A stretch of DNA of 64,000 bases from Fen-1258 sp964441505 (GTDB lineage Bacteria > Bacteroidota > Ignavibacteria > Ignavibacteriales > Melioribacteraceae): contig CAYTUV010000001.1 of assembly GCA_964441505.1 (NCBI GenBank), forward strand, positions 62,001 through 126,000. Reading direction: 5' to 3'. Position 1 is the first letter of the stretch. Each line of letters opens with the position of its first letter. The position numbers and the translations under genes are program-made. Positions 45,062 to 55,071 of this stretch are shown here, piece after piece. The notes under the pieces are model-generated. The model was given only the letters and a program-made list of their open reading frames with translations, was not told the origin of the DNA and searched no databases.

Positions 45062-46897
45062 ATGAATTCCAAGGATTCTTCCGGTAGTTCTTTTAGTGAA
45101 ATTGTTAAGGCAATGGGACTCGTCTTCGGTGATATTGGAACGAGTCCAATCTACACGCTTACGGTAATATTCGTCCTTACACCGCCTACTCAGGCAAATG
45201 TTATTGGTATCCTCTCGCTCGTCTTCTGGACTCTTGTTATTCTTGTTGGAGTTCAATACACATTTCTAGCGATGAGTCTCAGTTCCAAAGGTGAGGGGGG
45301 TACTATTGTACTTAAAGAAATTTTACATAGTTCTCTCAAATCGGGCAGATCGATGATCTTTGTAACGTTTCTCGGGTACATAGGAGTGTCCTTGTTAATG
45401 GGTGATGGCGTTATAACCCCGGCAATAAGCATTCTTTCTGCAGTTGAAGGTCTTGAACTGATACCCGGTATCTCGCATATCTCACAGAACACTGTTGTTC
45501 TGATTACAATTGGAATTTCTATTCTCCTTTTTTTAGTTCAATCACGCGGGACGGATAAAGTTGCATCATCGTTCGGTCCCATAATGGTAGTTTGGTTTAT
45601 AGCGCTCTTTCTTACCGGATTTTTTTCTCTAATTCATAATCCCGGAATCGGGGTTGCACTGAATCCTTATTATGGTATAAATTTTTTAATTCACAACGGA
45701 TTTAGCGGATTTATTGTTCTTTCGGAAGTTATTTTATGTGCGACTGGCGGAGAGGCGCTCTATGCTGACATGGGACATCTAGGAGGAAAGCCAATTAAGC
45801 GGGCGTGGTACTTTGTATTTTTTGCGCTCGTTATTAATTATTTTGGTCAGGGTGGATACGTGTTGATGCATGGTGAAAATCGTGATGAAAAGATAAATAT
45901 TCTGTTTGCCATGGTTAAAAACCAATCGGAATTTCTCTACATACCATTTATAATATTAACTCTGCTTGCCACAATTATTGCTTCACAGGCTATGATAAGC
46001 GCCGTTTTTTCACTTGTATATCAAGGAATACGAACTCACATTTTCCCATTGATGAAAGTGAAATACACATCAACGCACCTCAAATCACAAATTTATATTG
46101 GCGCGGTTAATTTCGGTTTACTTGCTGCTGTTATTTTGATGATAATAGTTTTTAGAAGTTCTCAAAATTTAGCCGCCGCATACGGATTTGCAGTTACCGC
46201 CACAATGACCTCGAGTACATTTTTTATGATTTGGATCTTCTCGAGGAGAAAAGATAAAGTAAAACATCTTATCGCTCTCTTAGTGTTCGTAATTAATTTA
46301 TTCTTTTTGATGTCTGTATTTACAAAGATTCCGCACGGCGGGTACTGGTCTATTATTATTGCTTTGATTCCTTTTGCAACAATTTATCTCTGGACCTACG
46401 GCAATAAAACTATTTACCGTTCTTTTCGTTCGCTTCCAATAGACACTTATCTTGAGAGCTTTAATCAGCTCTATGAAAACGGAAAACTTCTATCGGGAAA
46501 TGCTCTTTTTTTTACAAAAAGTCTTGATATGATTCCTCCTTACATGGTTCACAGTACTATAAGCAGTGGAATAATATATGAGTATAACTTGCTGATTTCT
46601 ATTGTCACTATGGATAAACCATATGGCGTGCAAAAATTGTATGTACCTGAAATTACAGATGGATTATCCGGGCTGGAAATTCAGATTGGCTATATGGAAA
46701 GAATGGATGTTCCTAAAATTTTGAAGGAGACTAATGTTGATCCTAAAGTGATGTTCTACGGAGTTGATGATATTTATGCTAAGAGGTCGATTTTGAAAAT
46801 ATTTGCGTTTATTAAGCGTGTCACCCCAAATTTTGTACAGTTCCTTCAGCTGCCTTATCAAAAACTTCACGGTGTAATTACAAGAATAGAAATTTAA
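45062..46897 (+). CDS. kup: Kup-type potassium uptake transporter
   Basis: A 611-residue KUP/HAK/KT transporter with about 12 helices and a C-terminal cytoplasmic domain of about 170 residues. The N-terminal signature GLVFGDIGTSPIYTL, then SSKGEGGTIVLKEIL, GDGVITPAISILSAVEGLE and GGEALYADMGHLG are all intact. It imports potassium with protons. The last bases overlap the convergent ferredoxin-like gene by 4 bp. No potassium riboswitch is recognised upstream. Confidence 0.94.
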   Translation: MNSKDSSGSSFSEIVKAMGLVFGDIGTSPIYTLTVIFVLTPPTQANVIGILSLVFWTLVILVGVQYTFLAMSLSSKGEGGTIVLKEILHSSLKSGRSMIFVTFLGYIGVSLLMGDGVITPAISILSAVEGLELIPGISHISQNTVVLITIGISILLFLVQSRGTDKVASSFGPIMVVWFIALFLTGFFSLIHNPGIGVALNPYYGINFLIHNGFSGFIVLSEVILCATGGEALYADMGHLGGKPIKRAWYFVFFALVINYFGQGGYVLMHGENRDEKINILFAMVKNQSEFLYIPFIILTLLATIIASQAMISAVFSLVYQGIRTHIFPLMKVKYTSTHLKSQIYIGAVNFGLLAAVILMIIVFRSSQNLAAAYGFAVTATMTSSTFFMIWIFSRRKDKVKHLIALLVFVINLFFLMSVFTKIPHGGYWSIIIALIPFATIYLWTYGNKTIYRSFRSLPIDTYLESFNQLYENGKLLSGNALFFTKSLDMIPPYMVHSTISSGIIYEYNLLISIVTMDKPYGVQKLYVPEITDGLSGLEIQIGYMERMDVPKILKETNVDPKVMFYGVDDIYAKRSILKIFAFIKRVTPNFVQFLQLPYQKLHGVITRIEI

Positions 46898-47235
46898 ATC
46901 TGTCCAGACAGTTCAACTCCCTTGCCGTCTTTAATTAAATTCTTCCCATAAACTAAAAGGGGGCAGCCATTTGTAATCCCAACAATCCTTTCAACATTGA
47001 TATTAAAATTCTCCTGTTCGTGATTCATAAAATAAGTTAGTGCACCGGATGGACATTGTTTCACCTGATTAACAATTCTCTCAGTATCTGCTCCTCCGAT
47101 ATTAACCCAGGGACGGCTTCGCGGATCAAATACCTGCGGCAGACCGTTAAAACAAACTGCCGAGTGAATACAAATATTTGGTTTCCAGATTACAGTTACT
47201 TCGCCGTTTGTGTATTTTTTTGTTATCGCCTTCAT
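46894..47235 (-). CDS. Divergent 4Fe-4S mono-cluster protein (YjdI-like)
   Basis: A 113-residue protein. The divergent ferredoxin domain is visible as CIHSAVCFNGLPQVFDPRSR followed by VKQCPSGALTYF, typical of the Fer4_19 or YjdI family. Longer relatives carry a CDGSH iron-sulfur domain after a segment like GPLLVYG. Here the matching NGCPLLVYGKNLIKDGKG is present but the protein ends before any CxC or CDGSH residues. AAGGTGATTA precedes the ATG, which lies 8 bp after the stop of the GH47 remnant. Function unknown. Confidence 0.82.
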   Translation of the reverse strand: MKAITKKYTNGEVTVIWKPNICIHSAVCFNGLPQVFDPRSRPWVNIGGADTERIVNQVKQCPSGALTYFMNHEQENFNINVERIVGITNGCPLLVYGKNLIKDGKGVELSGQI

Positions 47236-47243
47236 TAATCACC

Positions 47244-47755
47244 TTATTTTTTGAATGGATGAGCCTCTGTATTAAAAACAATTTTATCCAAGTCAATAAT
47301 TTCTTCAGGGGCAAAAAGCAGATAGCAATACTTCAATACTTCAAAGTTTCCGCAAAGAAAAAATTTTCCATCTGATCATCTTTTTCTTTTGTTATTACGC
47401 TTTTCAATGCGGCGTATCCTTCTTCAATCCTGCTGTATTTAACAATGCTCTCAAAAAATGTAATACCCATCTCAAGATATTTTTCATTATTCGTGAGTTT
47501 ATAAGGGTAATATGCCGATTCAATTATTTCGGGACGAAGGACGTAATTGGCGGCTTTAACTTCGTTGGTATTGTAGTTAAACTCTTCCGGCTCAATTCCA
47601 TGTAACATCCACATTTTATAGCAGGATTCTTCCAGTTGTTCTGCGCGTTTCAGATCGCCGCCAAGTACCAGCATCGCGGGGAAAAAAGCATCGAGTGCAC
47701 CGAAATTTTGAGAGATCTTATTTCCGGAAATTTTTCGGATATGTTCGGAAGATTT
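47244..47755 (-). pseudogene. Remnant of a glycoside hydrolase family 47 (alpha-mannosidase-like) gene
   Basis: Only the C-terminal part of a GH47 protein is readable. The frame from 47755 down contains GALDAFFPAMLVLGGDLKRA, YVLRPEIIESAYYPY, EEGYAALKSV and MENFFFAETLKY, all typical GH47 landmarks, then stops at 47333. The continuation (YLLFAPEEIIDLDKIVFNTE to a stop at 47244-47246) lies in another frame. Removing one copy of an 8-bp tandem duplication joins the two exactly. Upstream there is an in-frame stop at 47756-47758 and no trace of the remaining two-thirds of the protein. Intact members hydrolyse alpha-1,2-mannosides. Confidence 0.8.
47327..47344. repeat. 8-bp tandem duplication that frameshifts the GH47 remnant
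   Basis: AATACTTC occurs twice in direct succession, followed by AA. As 8 is not a multiple of three, the duplication shifts the reading frame and creates the TGA stop. Confidence 0.85.
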
Positions 47756-47886
47756 TTAGTTCGTCCAAGAAATCAATTTAGGATTATTGATAAAAATGAA
47801 ATAGATTCAGATAGAATAATAGACCGATAATATTTTTGAAACGTCCAATTCATGGTGAAATTTTTCCTTATAAAAAGAGTACTTAC

Positions 47887-50800
47887 ATGAGAAGAGCAAT
47901 ATTATTTTTATTCCTGCTTTGCCTGCCTATTCTGGGTCAAAGCTATCAGTATTTTTTATCCGACCCATCTCTTTCCCCTGATGGTAAGACGATTATATTT
48001 TGCTACGAGAGTGATCTATGGAGTGTTCAATCTTCGGGCGGAAATGCTGTTCGATTAACCGGAATGGATGGAAATGAATCCCGACCGCTCTTTTCTCCAG
48101 ACGGAAAATGGATTGCATTCACATCAACACAAACTGGAAATGCCGATGTTTACATTTTGCCAGTTGATGGTGGTGCAGTCCGGCAGTTAACATTTAACAG
48201 CTCAGGCGATAATGTCGAATCGTGGTCATGGGATTCGAAATCTGTTTACTTTACATCAGGACGGTATAACTCGATGACATCGTACAAAGTTTCTGTTGAA
48301 GGAGGAACACCTGTCCGTCTATTTCCTCACTTCTTTAACTGGCCTCACAACATAATTGAAGATCCGGTAACCAAAGGATTTTTCTTTAATGATTCCTGGG
48401 AAAGTTCAAATATGGCTAACCGTAAACGCTATAAAGGCGATTTCAATCCAGACGTAAAATTTTATAATCCCACAACAAAAGAGTACAAGGAATTAACAAA
48501 TTACCGCGGTAAAGATTTCTGGCAGACGGTTGATAAGAACGGGAAGATCTATTTTGTATCCGACGAAGGTAATGATGAATACAATCTCTATACATTTGAA
48601 AACGGACAGAAGAAACAGCTGACTAATTTTTCATCATCCATTAAGCGACCGCGTGTAAATGTAACCGGCGAAAAAATTGTATTCGAGAAAAATTACCAGA
48701 TCTATCTATATGATGTAAAATCGGGCAGTGCAAATAATATTCCTATCTCGATCGCGACAAATAACACGTTAACTCTCGAGCAGGAATTCGACACAAAAGG
48801 CGCTCTTACAAATTGTAATGTTTCCGGCGACGGTAAGAAAATTGTTTTTGTATCCCGCGGTGAATTATTTGTATCCGATATTGAAGGAAAATTCATCAAG
48901 CAGATAAAAGCAAACCCCGAAGAACGTATTACAGAGGTACTCTGGCTTAACGATAATGAAACTATTCTGTTCACTCAAACAGTGAACGGATGGCTTAATT
49001 TGTTCACAATTAAGGCAGACGGAAAATCAAAAGAGAAACAGCTTACCACGGACACCAAGAACGATAGATCGATTGTACTCAGCAACGACAAAACGAAAGC
49101 CGCATATCTGAGCGGAAGAGATGAACTGCACGTAATGGATCTGAAAGATTTTTCATCAAAAACAATTGTGACAGATGAGTTCTGGGCATTGAACAGCAAT
49201 GATCCGCAATTTTCTCCGGATGATAATTTTCTTCTTTATACCGCAATGAGAAATTTTGAGCAGGATATTTTTGTTTACGATTTTACTGCAGGCAAGTCAT
49301 TTCCGATTACAAAATCAGGAGTGACGGAAGCATCGCCGGTCTGGTCGCCGGACGGAAAATATATTTACTTTCAGACTGATCGTTTGAAAGCAAGTTATCC
49401 TCGCGGTACATCGAACGATGACATATACCGGATTGCTCTGCAAATCACCGACAAGGAATTCAAATCCGACCGTTATGAAAAACTTTTTATTAACGAGAAA
49501 ACAGAGAAGAAAGATTCGACTAAGCCTAAGGTTACAATTGATTTCAATGATTTGAAATACCGCTGGGAAGCGGTTGCAAAACTTACGGGAGATCAGAATT
49601 CACCTTACGTATATCAGAAAGGTGATGAGACAAGACTTTTCTTCATCTCGAATCACGAAGGTGAAAACGCTTTTTATCAGACTATCTTAAAACCGTTTGA
49701 TAAACCCGAGACAAAAAAAGTCGATGGCGCCAAAGGAAGCGGCTATTCAATCTGCAAAGCAAAGGATAATTTTTTTTTGATGACAGGAGGAAAAGTTTAC
49801 AAACTGGATTTTGCGGCAAGCAAACTCACGGCTGTTGATACTGAAATTAAATTCAATCGTAATCTGGCCTCGGAATTCAAACAGATGTTCTTTGAGACGT
49901 GGGCAAATCTGGATGAAAATTATTATGACGGAAATTTTCACGGTGCAAGCTGGGAAAAACTGCGCGATCATTATGCATCATTTCTTCCATACATAACAAC
50001 ACGCGCGAACCTCCGCATACTGCTGAATGATCTGCTTGGCGAGCTTAACAGTTCTCATATGGGATTTACATCGAACGGCGATGAAGAAAAACTATTCTAT
50101 AAATCCGAGACAATGGAAACAGGTATCATCTTCGAAAATGAAAATCCATATACTGTGAAGTATGTCGTAAAAAATTCTTCAGCTTACAACAAAGGAAAAT
50201 CGATTCAGCCCGGTGATGAACTTATCGCTTTGAACGGAGCATATCTCGATAAGTCAGTCTGCCGTGATAAATATTTCACTACCACTTCCCTCCCGGAAGA
50301 GATTACCCTTACGTTCAAACGCGTGAACGATAAATTTGATGTAAAGATACACCCGCAATCGATCGGAGCGCTGAAAACAAATTTGTATGATGAATGGATC
50401 GATGCGAATCAGAAATATGTTGATACCCGATCGAAAGAACGTATCGCTTATTCCTACATGAAAGACATGGGGGGCAACGAGCTTGATAATTTTATTATGG
50501 ATATTACAACGGATGCGCATTATAAAGAGGGACTTATTCTTGATCTCCGTTATAATACAGGCGGAAATGTTCATGATGATGTATTGAATTTCCTCTCTCA
50601 ACGTCCGTATCTAAACTGGAAATACCGAGACGGTAAATTTACACTTCAACCTAACTTTGCACTATCCGCAAAACCGATTGTCCTTCTTATCAACGAACAA
50701 AGTTTAAGTGATGCCGAAATGACGAGCGCGGGATTTAAGCAGCTCGGTCTCGGGAAAATTATTGGAACAGAAAGCTACCGCTGGATTATTTTTACATCAG

Positions 50801-50991
50801 GCAAATCTCTTGTTGACGGTTCGTTTTACCGGCTTCCTTCCTGGGGATGTTATACATTAGATGGGAAGGATCTGGAGCTGACCGGTGTAACACCAGATAT
50901 TTATGTGAAGACGACCTTCACAGATCGATTAGAACACAAAGATCCTCAGCTTGATAGAGCGATCGATGAGGTATTAAAACAATTAAAATAA
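47887..50991 (+). CDS. Tricorn-like S41 protease with beta-propeller
   Basis: A 1034-residue exported protease. The signal peptide (MRRAILFLFLLCLPILGQS) supports the ATG at 47887 over a TTG 17 codons upstream. The N-terminal half has PD40/tricorn propeller repeats (LSPDGKTIIFCYESDLW, FSPDGKWIAFTS, WSPDGKYIYFQTD). The core follows, with His724 in LNSSHMGF, a PDZ-like region (IQPGDELIALNGAYL) and the S41 end with nucleophile candidate Ser941 in QSLSDAEMTSAGF. The order matches tricorn proteases, which degrade peptides. Export makes a role in extracytoplasmic peptide breakdown likely. Confidence 0.9.
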   Translation: MRRAILFLFLLCLPILGQSYQYFLSDPSLSPDGKTIIFCYESDLWSVQSSGGNAVRLTGMDGNESRPLFSPDGKWIAFTSTQTGNADVYILPVDGGAVRQLTFNSSGDNVESWSWDSKSVYFTSGRYNSMTSYKVSVEGGTPVRLFPHFFNWPHNIIEDPVTKGFFFNDSWESSNMANRKRYKGDFNPDVKFYNPTTKEYKELTNYRGKDFWQTVDKNGKIYFVSDEGNDEYNLYTFENGQKKQLTNFSSSIKRPRVNVTGEKIVFEKNYQIYLYDVKSGSANNIPISIATNNTLTLEQEFDTKGALTNCNVSGDGKKIVFVSRGELFVSDIEGKFIKQIKANPEERITEVLWLNDNETILFTQTVNGWLNLFTIKADGKSKEKQLTTDTKNDRSIVLSNDKTKAAYLSGRDELHVMDLKDFSSKTIVTDEFWALNSNDPQFSPDDNFLLYTAMRNFEQDIFVYDFTAGKSFPITKSGVTEASPVWSPDGKYIYFQTDRLKASYPRGTSNDDIYRIALQITDKEFKSDRYEKLFINEKTEKKDSTKPKVTIDFNDLKYRWEAVAKLTGDQNSPYVYQKGDETRLFFISNHEGENAFYQTILKPFDKPETKKVDGAKGSGYSICKAKDNFFLMTGGKVYKLDFAASKLTAVDTEIKFNRNLASEFKQMFFETWANLDENYYDGNFHGASWEKLRDHYASFLPYITTRANLRILLNDLLGELNSSHMGFTSNGDEEKLFYKSETMETGIIFENENPYTVKYVVKNSSAYNKGKSIQPGDELIALNGAYLDKSVCRDKYFTTTSLPEEITLTFKRVNDKFDVKIHPQSIGALKTNLYDEWIDANQKYVDTRSKERIAYSYMKDMGGNELDNFIMDITTDAHYKEGLILDLRYNTGGNVHDDVLNFLSQRPYLNWKYRDGKFTLQPNFALSAKPIVLLINEQSLSDAEMTSAGFKQLGLGKIIGTESYRWIIFTSGKSLVDGSFYRLPSWGCYTLDGKDLELTGVTPDIYVKTTFTDRLEHKDPQLDRAIDEVLKQLK

Positions 50992-50998
50992 GAAGAGC

Positions 50999-51469
50999 AT
51001 GAGAGAATTTTTGAAAGAACAGAAAGATTACCTGCATGAAGTATTCGGTAATTTAACTTCAATGAGCGACATTGAAGCATCCGCACGGGAAAATGATAAA
51101 TGGTCGAAGAAGGAAATCCTAGGCCATCTTATCGACTCGGCGTCCAACAATCATCAACGGTTTGTCCGTGCACAATTTACAGATGATCTGGTATTTCCTG
51201 GTTATGATCAAGACGAATGGGTGTGCGTGCAGGATTACCAGAATCTAAACTGGCATACACTTGTTGAACTCTGGAAAAATTTCAATTTTCTTATCATCCA
51301 TCTTTTAAGCAGAATTCCGGAAGAGGATCTTAAGAAAACCAGAGTCCGCCATAATCTCGATCAGATTGCATGGAAAGAAATTTCCGCAAATGTGCCGACA
51401 ACTTTGGAATATTTTGTTAAAGATTATTTTGGTCATATGCGCCATCATCTAGAACAAATGCTTGATTAG
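50999..51469 (+). CDS. DinB-family protein
   Basis: A 156-residue four-helix-bundle protein of the DinB/YfiT group. The three metal-site His are visible in the expected places: GHLIDSASNNHQRF (first), and YFGHMRHHLEQML near the end. KWSKKEILGHL is a typical family opening. Members are putative metal-dependent thiol transferases, though the substrate is unknown. It starts 7 bp after the tricorn-like gene and is probably cotranscribed. Confidence 0.86.
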   Translation: MREFLKEQKDYLHEVFGNLTSMSDIEASARENDKWSKKEILGHLIDSASNNHQRFVRAQFTDDLVFPGYDQDEWVCVQDYQNLNWHTLVELWKNFNFLIIHLLSRIPEEDLKKTRVRHNLDQIAWKEISANVPTTLEYFVKDYFGHMRHHLEQMLD

Positions 51470-51533
51470 GATGAATTGTTGAAGTATTATTGCGCCTCAA
51501 TTTTAACGTTGCCAAAATCAAGAAAGAAAAGTT

Positions 51534-52367
51534 ATGGAATCAGGAAAAGTCAGAGTAGCAGTAATAGATCTATACAACAACGAAGAGAATCAAGGCATTC
51601 GATGCATCAAAGATATTCTGAACGAATCTAACTCCCTTTACAATAATATTTCGGTTGATTACAAACTTTTCGATACACGTTACTCCGGCGCAGCACCTGA
51701 CACCAGTTACGATATCTACATTTCATCGGGTGGTCCGGGCAGTCCGTGGGAAGGAGAGGGCTCGGATTGGGAAACAAAATATTTTTTTCTGATGGACTCT
51801 CTCTGGAGACACAATCAAAATAATGAAACAAAAAAATATGTTTTCTTTATCTGCCACTCGTTTCAAATAATGGCCCGCTATTTTAAGCTTTGCGATGTGA
51901 TAAAACGGAATTCCAAATCATTCGGCGTTATGCCGGTTCACAAAACGGCAGAAGGTGAAAAAGATTTATTATTACACGGCTTGCCTGAACCTTTTTACGG
52001 TGCCGATTTCCGCGAATGGCAGGTTGTTAATCCAAACAAAAAAATCTTCGATGAGTTAGGTGCACAGGTTTTATGTCTTGAGAAAGAACGCTCTCATGTT
52101 AATCTTGAGCGCGCCATGATGGCCATACGTGTAAATGATGAATTTGTAGGTACACAGTTTCACCCCGAAGCTGATGCGTCCAGCATGTATTATCATTTCA
52201 TGAAACCCGAACGGAAAGAACATGTTGTTTCAAAATACGGAGAGCAAAAATATTTCGAAATGCTGGATTTACTTGAACAACCGATAGGTATAAAGCTTAC
52301 TCAGAAAACAGTTCTTCCAAATTTTATGAAACACGCAATTAATAAACTGAGACCGGAATTAGTTTAA
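51534..52367 (+). CDS. Class I glutamine amidotransferase-like protein
   Basis: A 277-residue protein with the class I amidotransferase triad: nucleophile Cys107 in FFICHSFQIMA, and His210 and Glu212 in TQFHPEAD. The GGPGSPWEGE segment forms the oxyanion region. It resembles the GMP-synthase-like amidotransferase group, but the C-terminal 60 residues (HVVSKYGEQKYFEMLDLLEQ and onward) are an extra helical extension. The ammonia acceptor is unknown and no synthetase domain adjoins. It overlaps the convergent kinase gene by 4 bp. Confidence 0.85.
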   Translation: MESGKVRVAVIDLYNNEENQGIRCIKDILNESNSLYNNISVDYKLFDTRYSGAAPDTSYDIYISSGGPGSPWEGEGSDWETKYFFLMDSLWRHNQNNETKKYVFFICHSFQIMARYFKLCDVIKRNSKSFGVMPVHKTAEGEKDLLLHGLPEPFYGADFREWQVVNPNKKIFDELGAQVLCLEKERSHVNLERAMMAIRVNDEFVGTQFHPEADASSMYYHFMKPERKEHVVSKYGEQKYFEMLDLLEQPIGIKLTQKTVLPNFMKHAINKLRPELV

Positions 52368-53935
52368 GCTCTTGGAAGCGTGAAAATAAAAATTGTTCCA
52401 TGACCAATTTTACTTTCTGCAGTAATAGTTCCCCGGTTTCTTTCTATCATCTCATGACACAACAACAATCCAAGACCGCTTCCCTTTTCATCGTTAGTTC
52501 CGTACGTAGTGTGTTGAGTATCCAGACGGAATAGTTTTTTCAAATCTTCCTCTTTCATACCAACGCCGTTATCTGTAATAGAAATTTTTACTTGCTTCTC
52601 AAGAACTTCACTCCTAAAAACAATTGCACCGTTTGTATTAGTGAATTTAATGGCATTTGAAAGAAGATTTTGGATTACAGAAAAAAGCATATCCTCATCG
52701 GCAAACACAATTGAATTGCTCGAGCATTCGTTAAGAATCGTAATTTTTTTATTTGCCGCATTGTTTGCAAGAAGTGCAATGACCTGGTTGACTTTAAATG
52801 ATATATTAAAACTTGTCGGGCTATATGGAATTTTTCCTGCCTGGATTCTTGACCACTGCAGCAGGTTTTCAAGCAGAGCAAAAACATTCTGAGCAGCCTC
52901 GTGAATTTTTTCTGCGAAAAGTTTTGTTTCTGCTTTCTCCAATGTCTCAATGTCTTCAACAAGGAATTCGGAAAAACTCAACAATGAGCTGAACGGGCTT
53001 CTCAGATCATGTGCAATTATCGAAAAGAACTTGTCTTTTGTTGCATTGGTGTTTTTAAGTTCCTCTTCCGATTTATGGAGCTGATTGTTAACGAGTTCCA
53101 GTTTTTCCACCAATTGTTTGAGCTTGTCCTCATTCTTTTTTGCTTCTGTGATGTCTCTTAATATTCCACGATATGCAATAGTGTTTCCCGAATTATCTTT
53201 TATAGCAGTGGAAGTTTCCCGGACTGTTATCACCTCATTGTTAAGTGTTTTTAAATTTAGTTCATAGTCTTTGACAAATCCGTTTTTTTCAATCTCTTTA
53301 TGAACAGCTTCTCTGTCAGCTTTATTTATATAGAATGTATTGCCAACATCAATACCGGCCAATTGTTCAGGCGACTCTATTCCTAATAGCTCCATTCCCG
53401 CCGGGTTTAACTCTATTAATCTTCCGTCCGGAGTGCTTTCATAGATAGCAGTTTTAATCTCGTGGAATAAATGTCGGTATTTATCCGATGCCTCGGTTAA
53501 TTTAGCTTCCGTTTCAAGCTGCGTTGTTAAATCGCGCGCAACGCCTACAAGAGCAATGGGATTTTCTTTTTCGTCACGGACAATTGTGGAGTAGAGTTCA
53601 ATTAAAAATTCTTCTCCGTTTTTCCTCTTATTCCAGATTCTGCCGCGCCAACCGTCTTTAAGTGTTTGAGGAAGAATTTTCTCCAGTACTGCCGAATCGT
53701 TTTTATTAGATCTTAACATCGATATGTGCTGTCCTATAAGTTCCTCTGCGGAATAACCGTAGGTTGCAACAAACGATTTATTAATGTAGATAATTATATC
53801 ATTCATATCGGTTATGGAGATACAATCGCTTATCGAATTAAGTGTATGCAGAATTAGTTTTGATTTAGAAAGCGATAGATCTTCTCTATCTCCAAATTTG
53901 AGATATGACAGATCGATGTTCGAAAGATTATTCAT
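52364..53935 (-). CDS. Cytoplasmic PAS-PAS sensor histidine kinase
   Basis: A 523-residue kinase without membrane helices. The first PAS domain is at about 25-145 (ISITDMNDIIIYINKSF, GYSAEELIGQ), the second PAS/PAC at about 150-270, then a short coiled coil. A HisKA domain follows with FSIIAHDLRSPFSSL, and a HATPase domain with NAIKFTNTNGAI, DNGVGMKEEDL and GSGLGLLLCHEM. The frame begins at a GTG, but the ATG at 53935 three codons in is preferred. No response regulator adjoins, so the partner is elsewhere. It lies 134 bp downstream of tsaC. Confidence 0.88.
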   Translation of the reverse strand: MNNLSNIDLSYLKFGDREDLSLSKSKLILHTLNSISDCISITDMNDIIIYINKSFVATYGYSAEELIGQHISMLRSNKNDSAVLEKILPQTLKDGWRGRIWNKRKNGEEFLIELYSTIVRDEKENPIALVGVARDLTTQLETEAKLTEASDKYRHLFHEIKTAIYESTPDGRLIELNPAGMELLGIESPEQLAGIDVGNTFYINKADREAVHKEIEKNGFVKDYELNLKTLNNEVITVRETSTAIKDNSGNTIAYRGILRDITEAKKNEDKLKQLVEKLELVNNQLHKSEEELKNTNATKDKFFSIIAHDLRSPFSSLLSFSEFLVEDIETLEKAETKLFAEKIHEAAQNVFALLENLLQWSRIQAGKIPYSPTSFNISFKVNQVIALLANNAANKKITILNECSSNSIVFADEDMLFSVIQNLLSNAIKFTNTNGAIVFRSEVLEKQVKISITDNGVGMKEEDLKKLFRLDTQHTTYGTNDEKGSGLGLLLCHEMIERNRGTITAESKIGHGTIFIFTLPRA

Positions 53936-54069
53936 TTTTAACACGATTGATTTTGTGAGTAAATATAGAAATTCTATATCAGCAAATGAAAAATATTTTC
54001 AAAAATCTGTTTAATCAGACGGCATTTAAGATAGTATTAATCTATGATTTCCAGATATACGGTACACTA

Positions 54070-55041
54070 TTAATGTTTATTTGTTGCCTTACGCAATCTA
54101 TCCATTATGGCTCGCCCGAGACCTTTCTCCTCTATCGGCTCAACCAGAATTAAATCAAGGTTTTCCTTTTCCAGTTCATGGAGGAAAGAGAATAAATTTG
54201 CAGCCGCTTCGCGGAGATCTCCTGTTGAAGAAAGAATTCTTATCCGAGAAAACGGAAACGTTAATTTATTCTCTTTGAAAGAGAGCATTCCGATTTTTTT
54301 ATCTTCATCGAGATACTTTTTATTGAAGAACTTCAACGGTGTCTGAGGCGAGTAATGAGATACAAGTTGCCCCGGCGCGTTTGGTTTGTCAGTGTCGATA
54401 ATTCCAATTTTTACTTCGCCGATCTCATTTTCAATTTCTTCTTTTGATAGCCCGCCCGGACGGAGAAGATAAAATTCATATTCATGAAACTGAATAATTG
54501 TTGACTCAATGCCGACTGAAGATTTTCCGCCGTCGAGAATCATATCAACTTTATCGCCGAGATATTTCGCGACGTGAGATGCTTCAGTGGGACTCAGGTG
54601 TCCAAAGCGGTTTGCACTTGGTGCTGCTATCGGTGTTCCGCATGCTTCGATTAGCTGAAGCGCAACAGGATGATTGGGCATTCGCACCGCAACTGTCGAA
54701 TTGCCTGATGTAACGATATCCGGAACGATATCTGTCTTGGGAAGAACGAGTGTCAGCGGTCCCGGCCAAAATTTATTTATCAGTCTCTCAACTTTTTCAT
54801 TTTGAACGGAGGAAAATTTATACAGCCATCTTTTATCTGAGATGTGAAGAATTAACGGATTGAACGCAGGACGTTTTTTTGCTTCAAAAATTTTTGCGAC
54901 AGCGATGGGATTTAATCCATCCGCACCCAGACCGTAAACCGTTTCGGTGGGGAATGCAACAAGTCCGCCTTGTTTTATTATTCCGGCTGCCTGCTGAATG
55001 CTTTGGCTATCTGCTTTAGTAATAGTCATTTTTTCTACCAT
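54070..55041 (-). CDS. tsaC: L-threonylcarbamoyladenylate synthase
   Basis: A 323-residue Sua5-type enzyme (YrdC domain plus C-terminal Sua5 domain). It makes threonylcarbamoyl-AMP for the t6A37 modification of tRNAs. Motifs are GGLVAFPTETVYGLGADG, KRPAFNPLILHI, FWPGPLTLVL, VAVRMPNHPVALQLI and PSANRFGHLSPT. The C-terminal part starts with the linker APGQLVSHYSPQTP. Two nearby ATGs (55041, 55029) are both possible. Confidence 0.93.
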   Translation of the reverse strand: MVEKMTITKADSQSIQQAAGIIKQGGLVAFPTETVYGLGADGLNPIAVAKIFEAKKRPAFNPLILHISDKRWLYKFSSVQNEKVERLINKFWPGPLTLVLPKTDIVPDIVTSGNSTVAVRMPNHPVALQLIEACGTPIAAPSANRFGHLSPTEASHVAKYLGDKVDMILDGGKSSVGIESTIIQFHEYEFYLLRPGGLSKEEIENEIGEVKIGIIDTDKPNAPGQLVSHYSPQTPLKFFNKKYLDEDKKIGMLSFKENKLTFPFSRIRILSSTGDLREAAANLFSFLHELEKENLDLILVEPIEEKGLGRAIMDRLRKATNKH

Positions 55042-55071
55042 TCTGAGGAGAAACGATTTTATAAACCTAAA

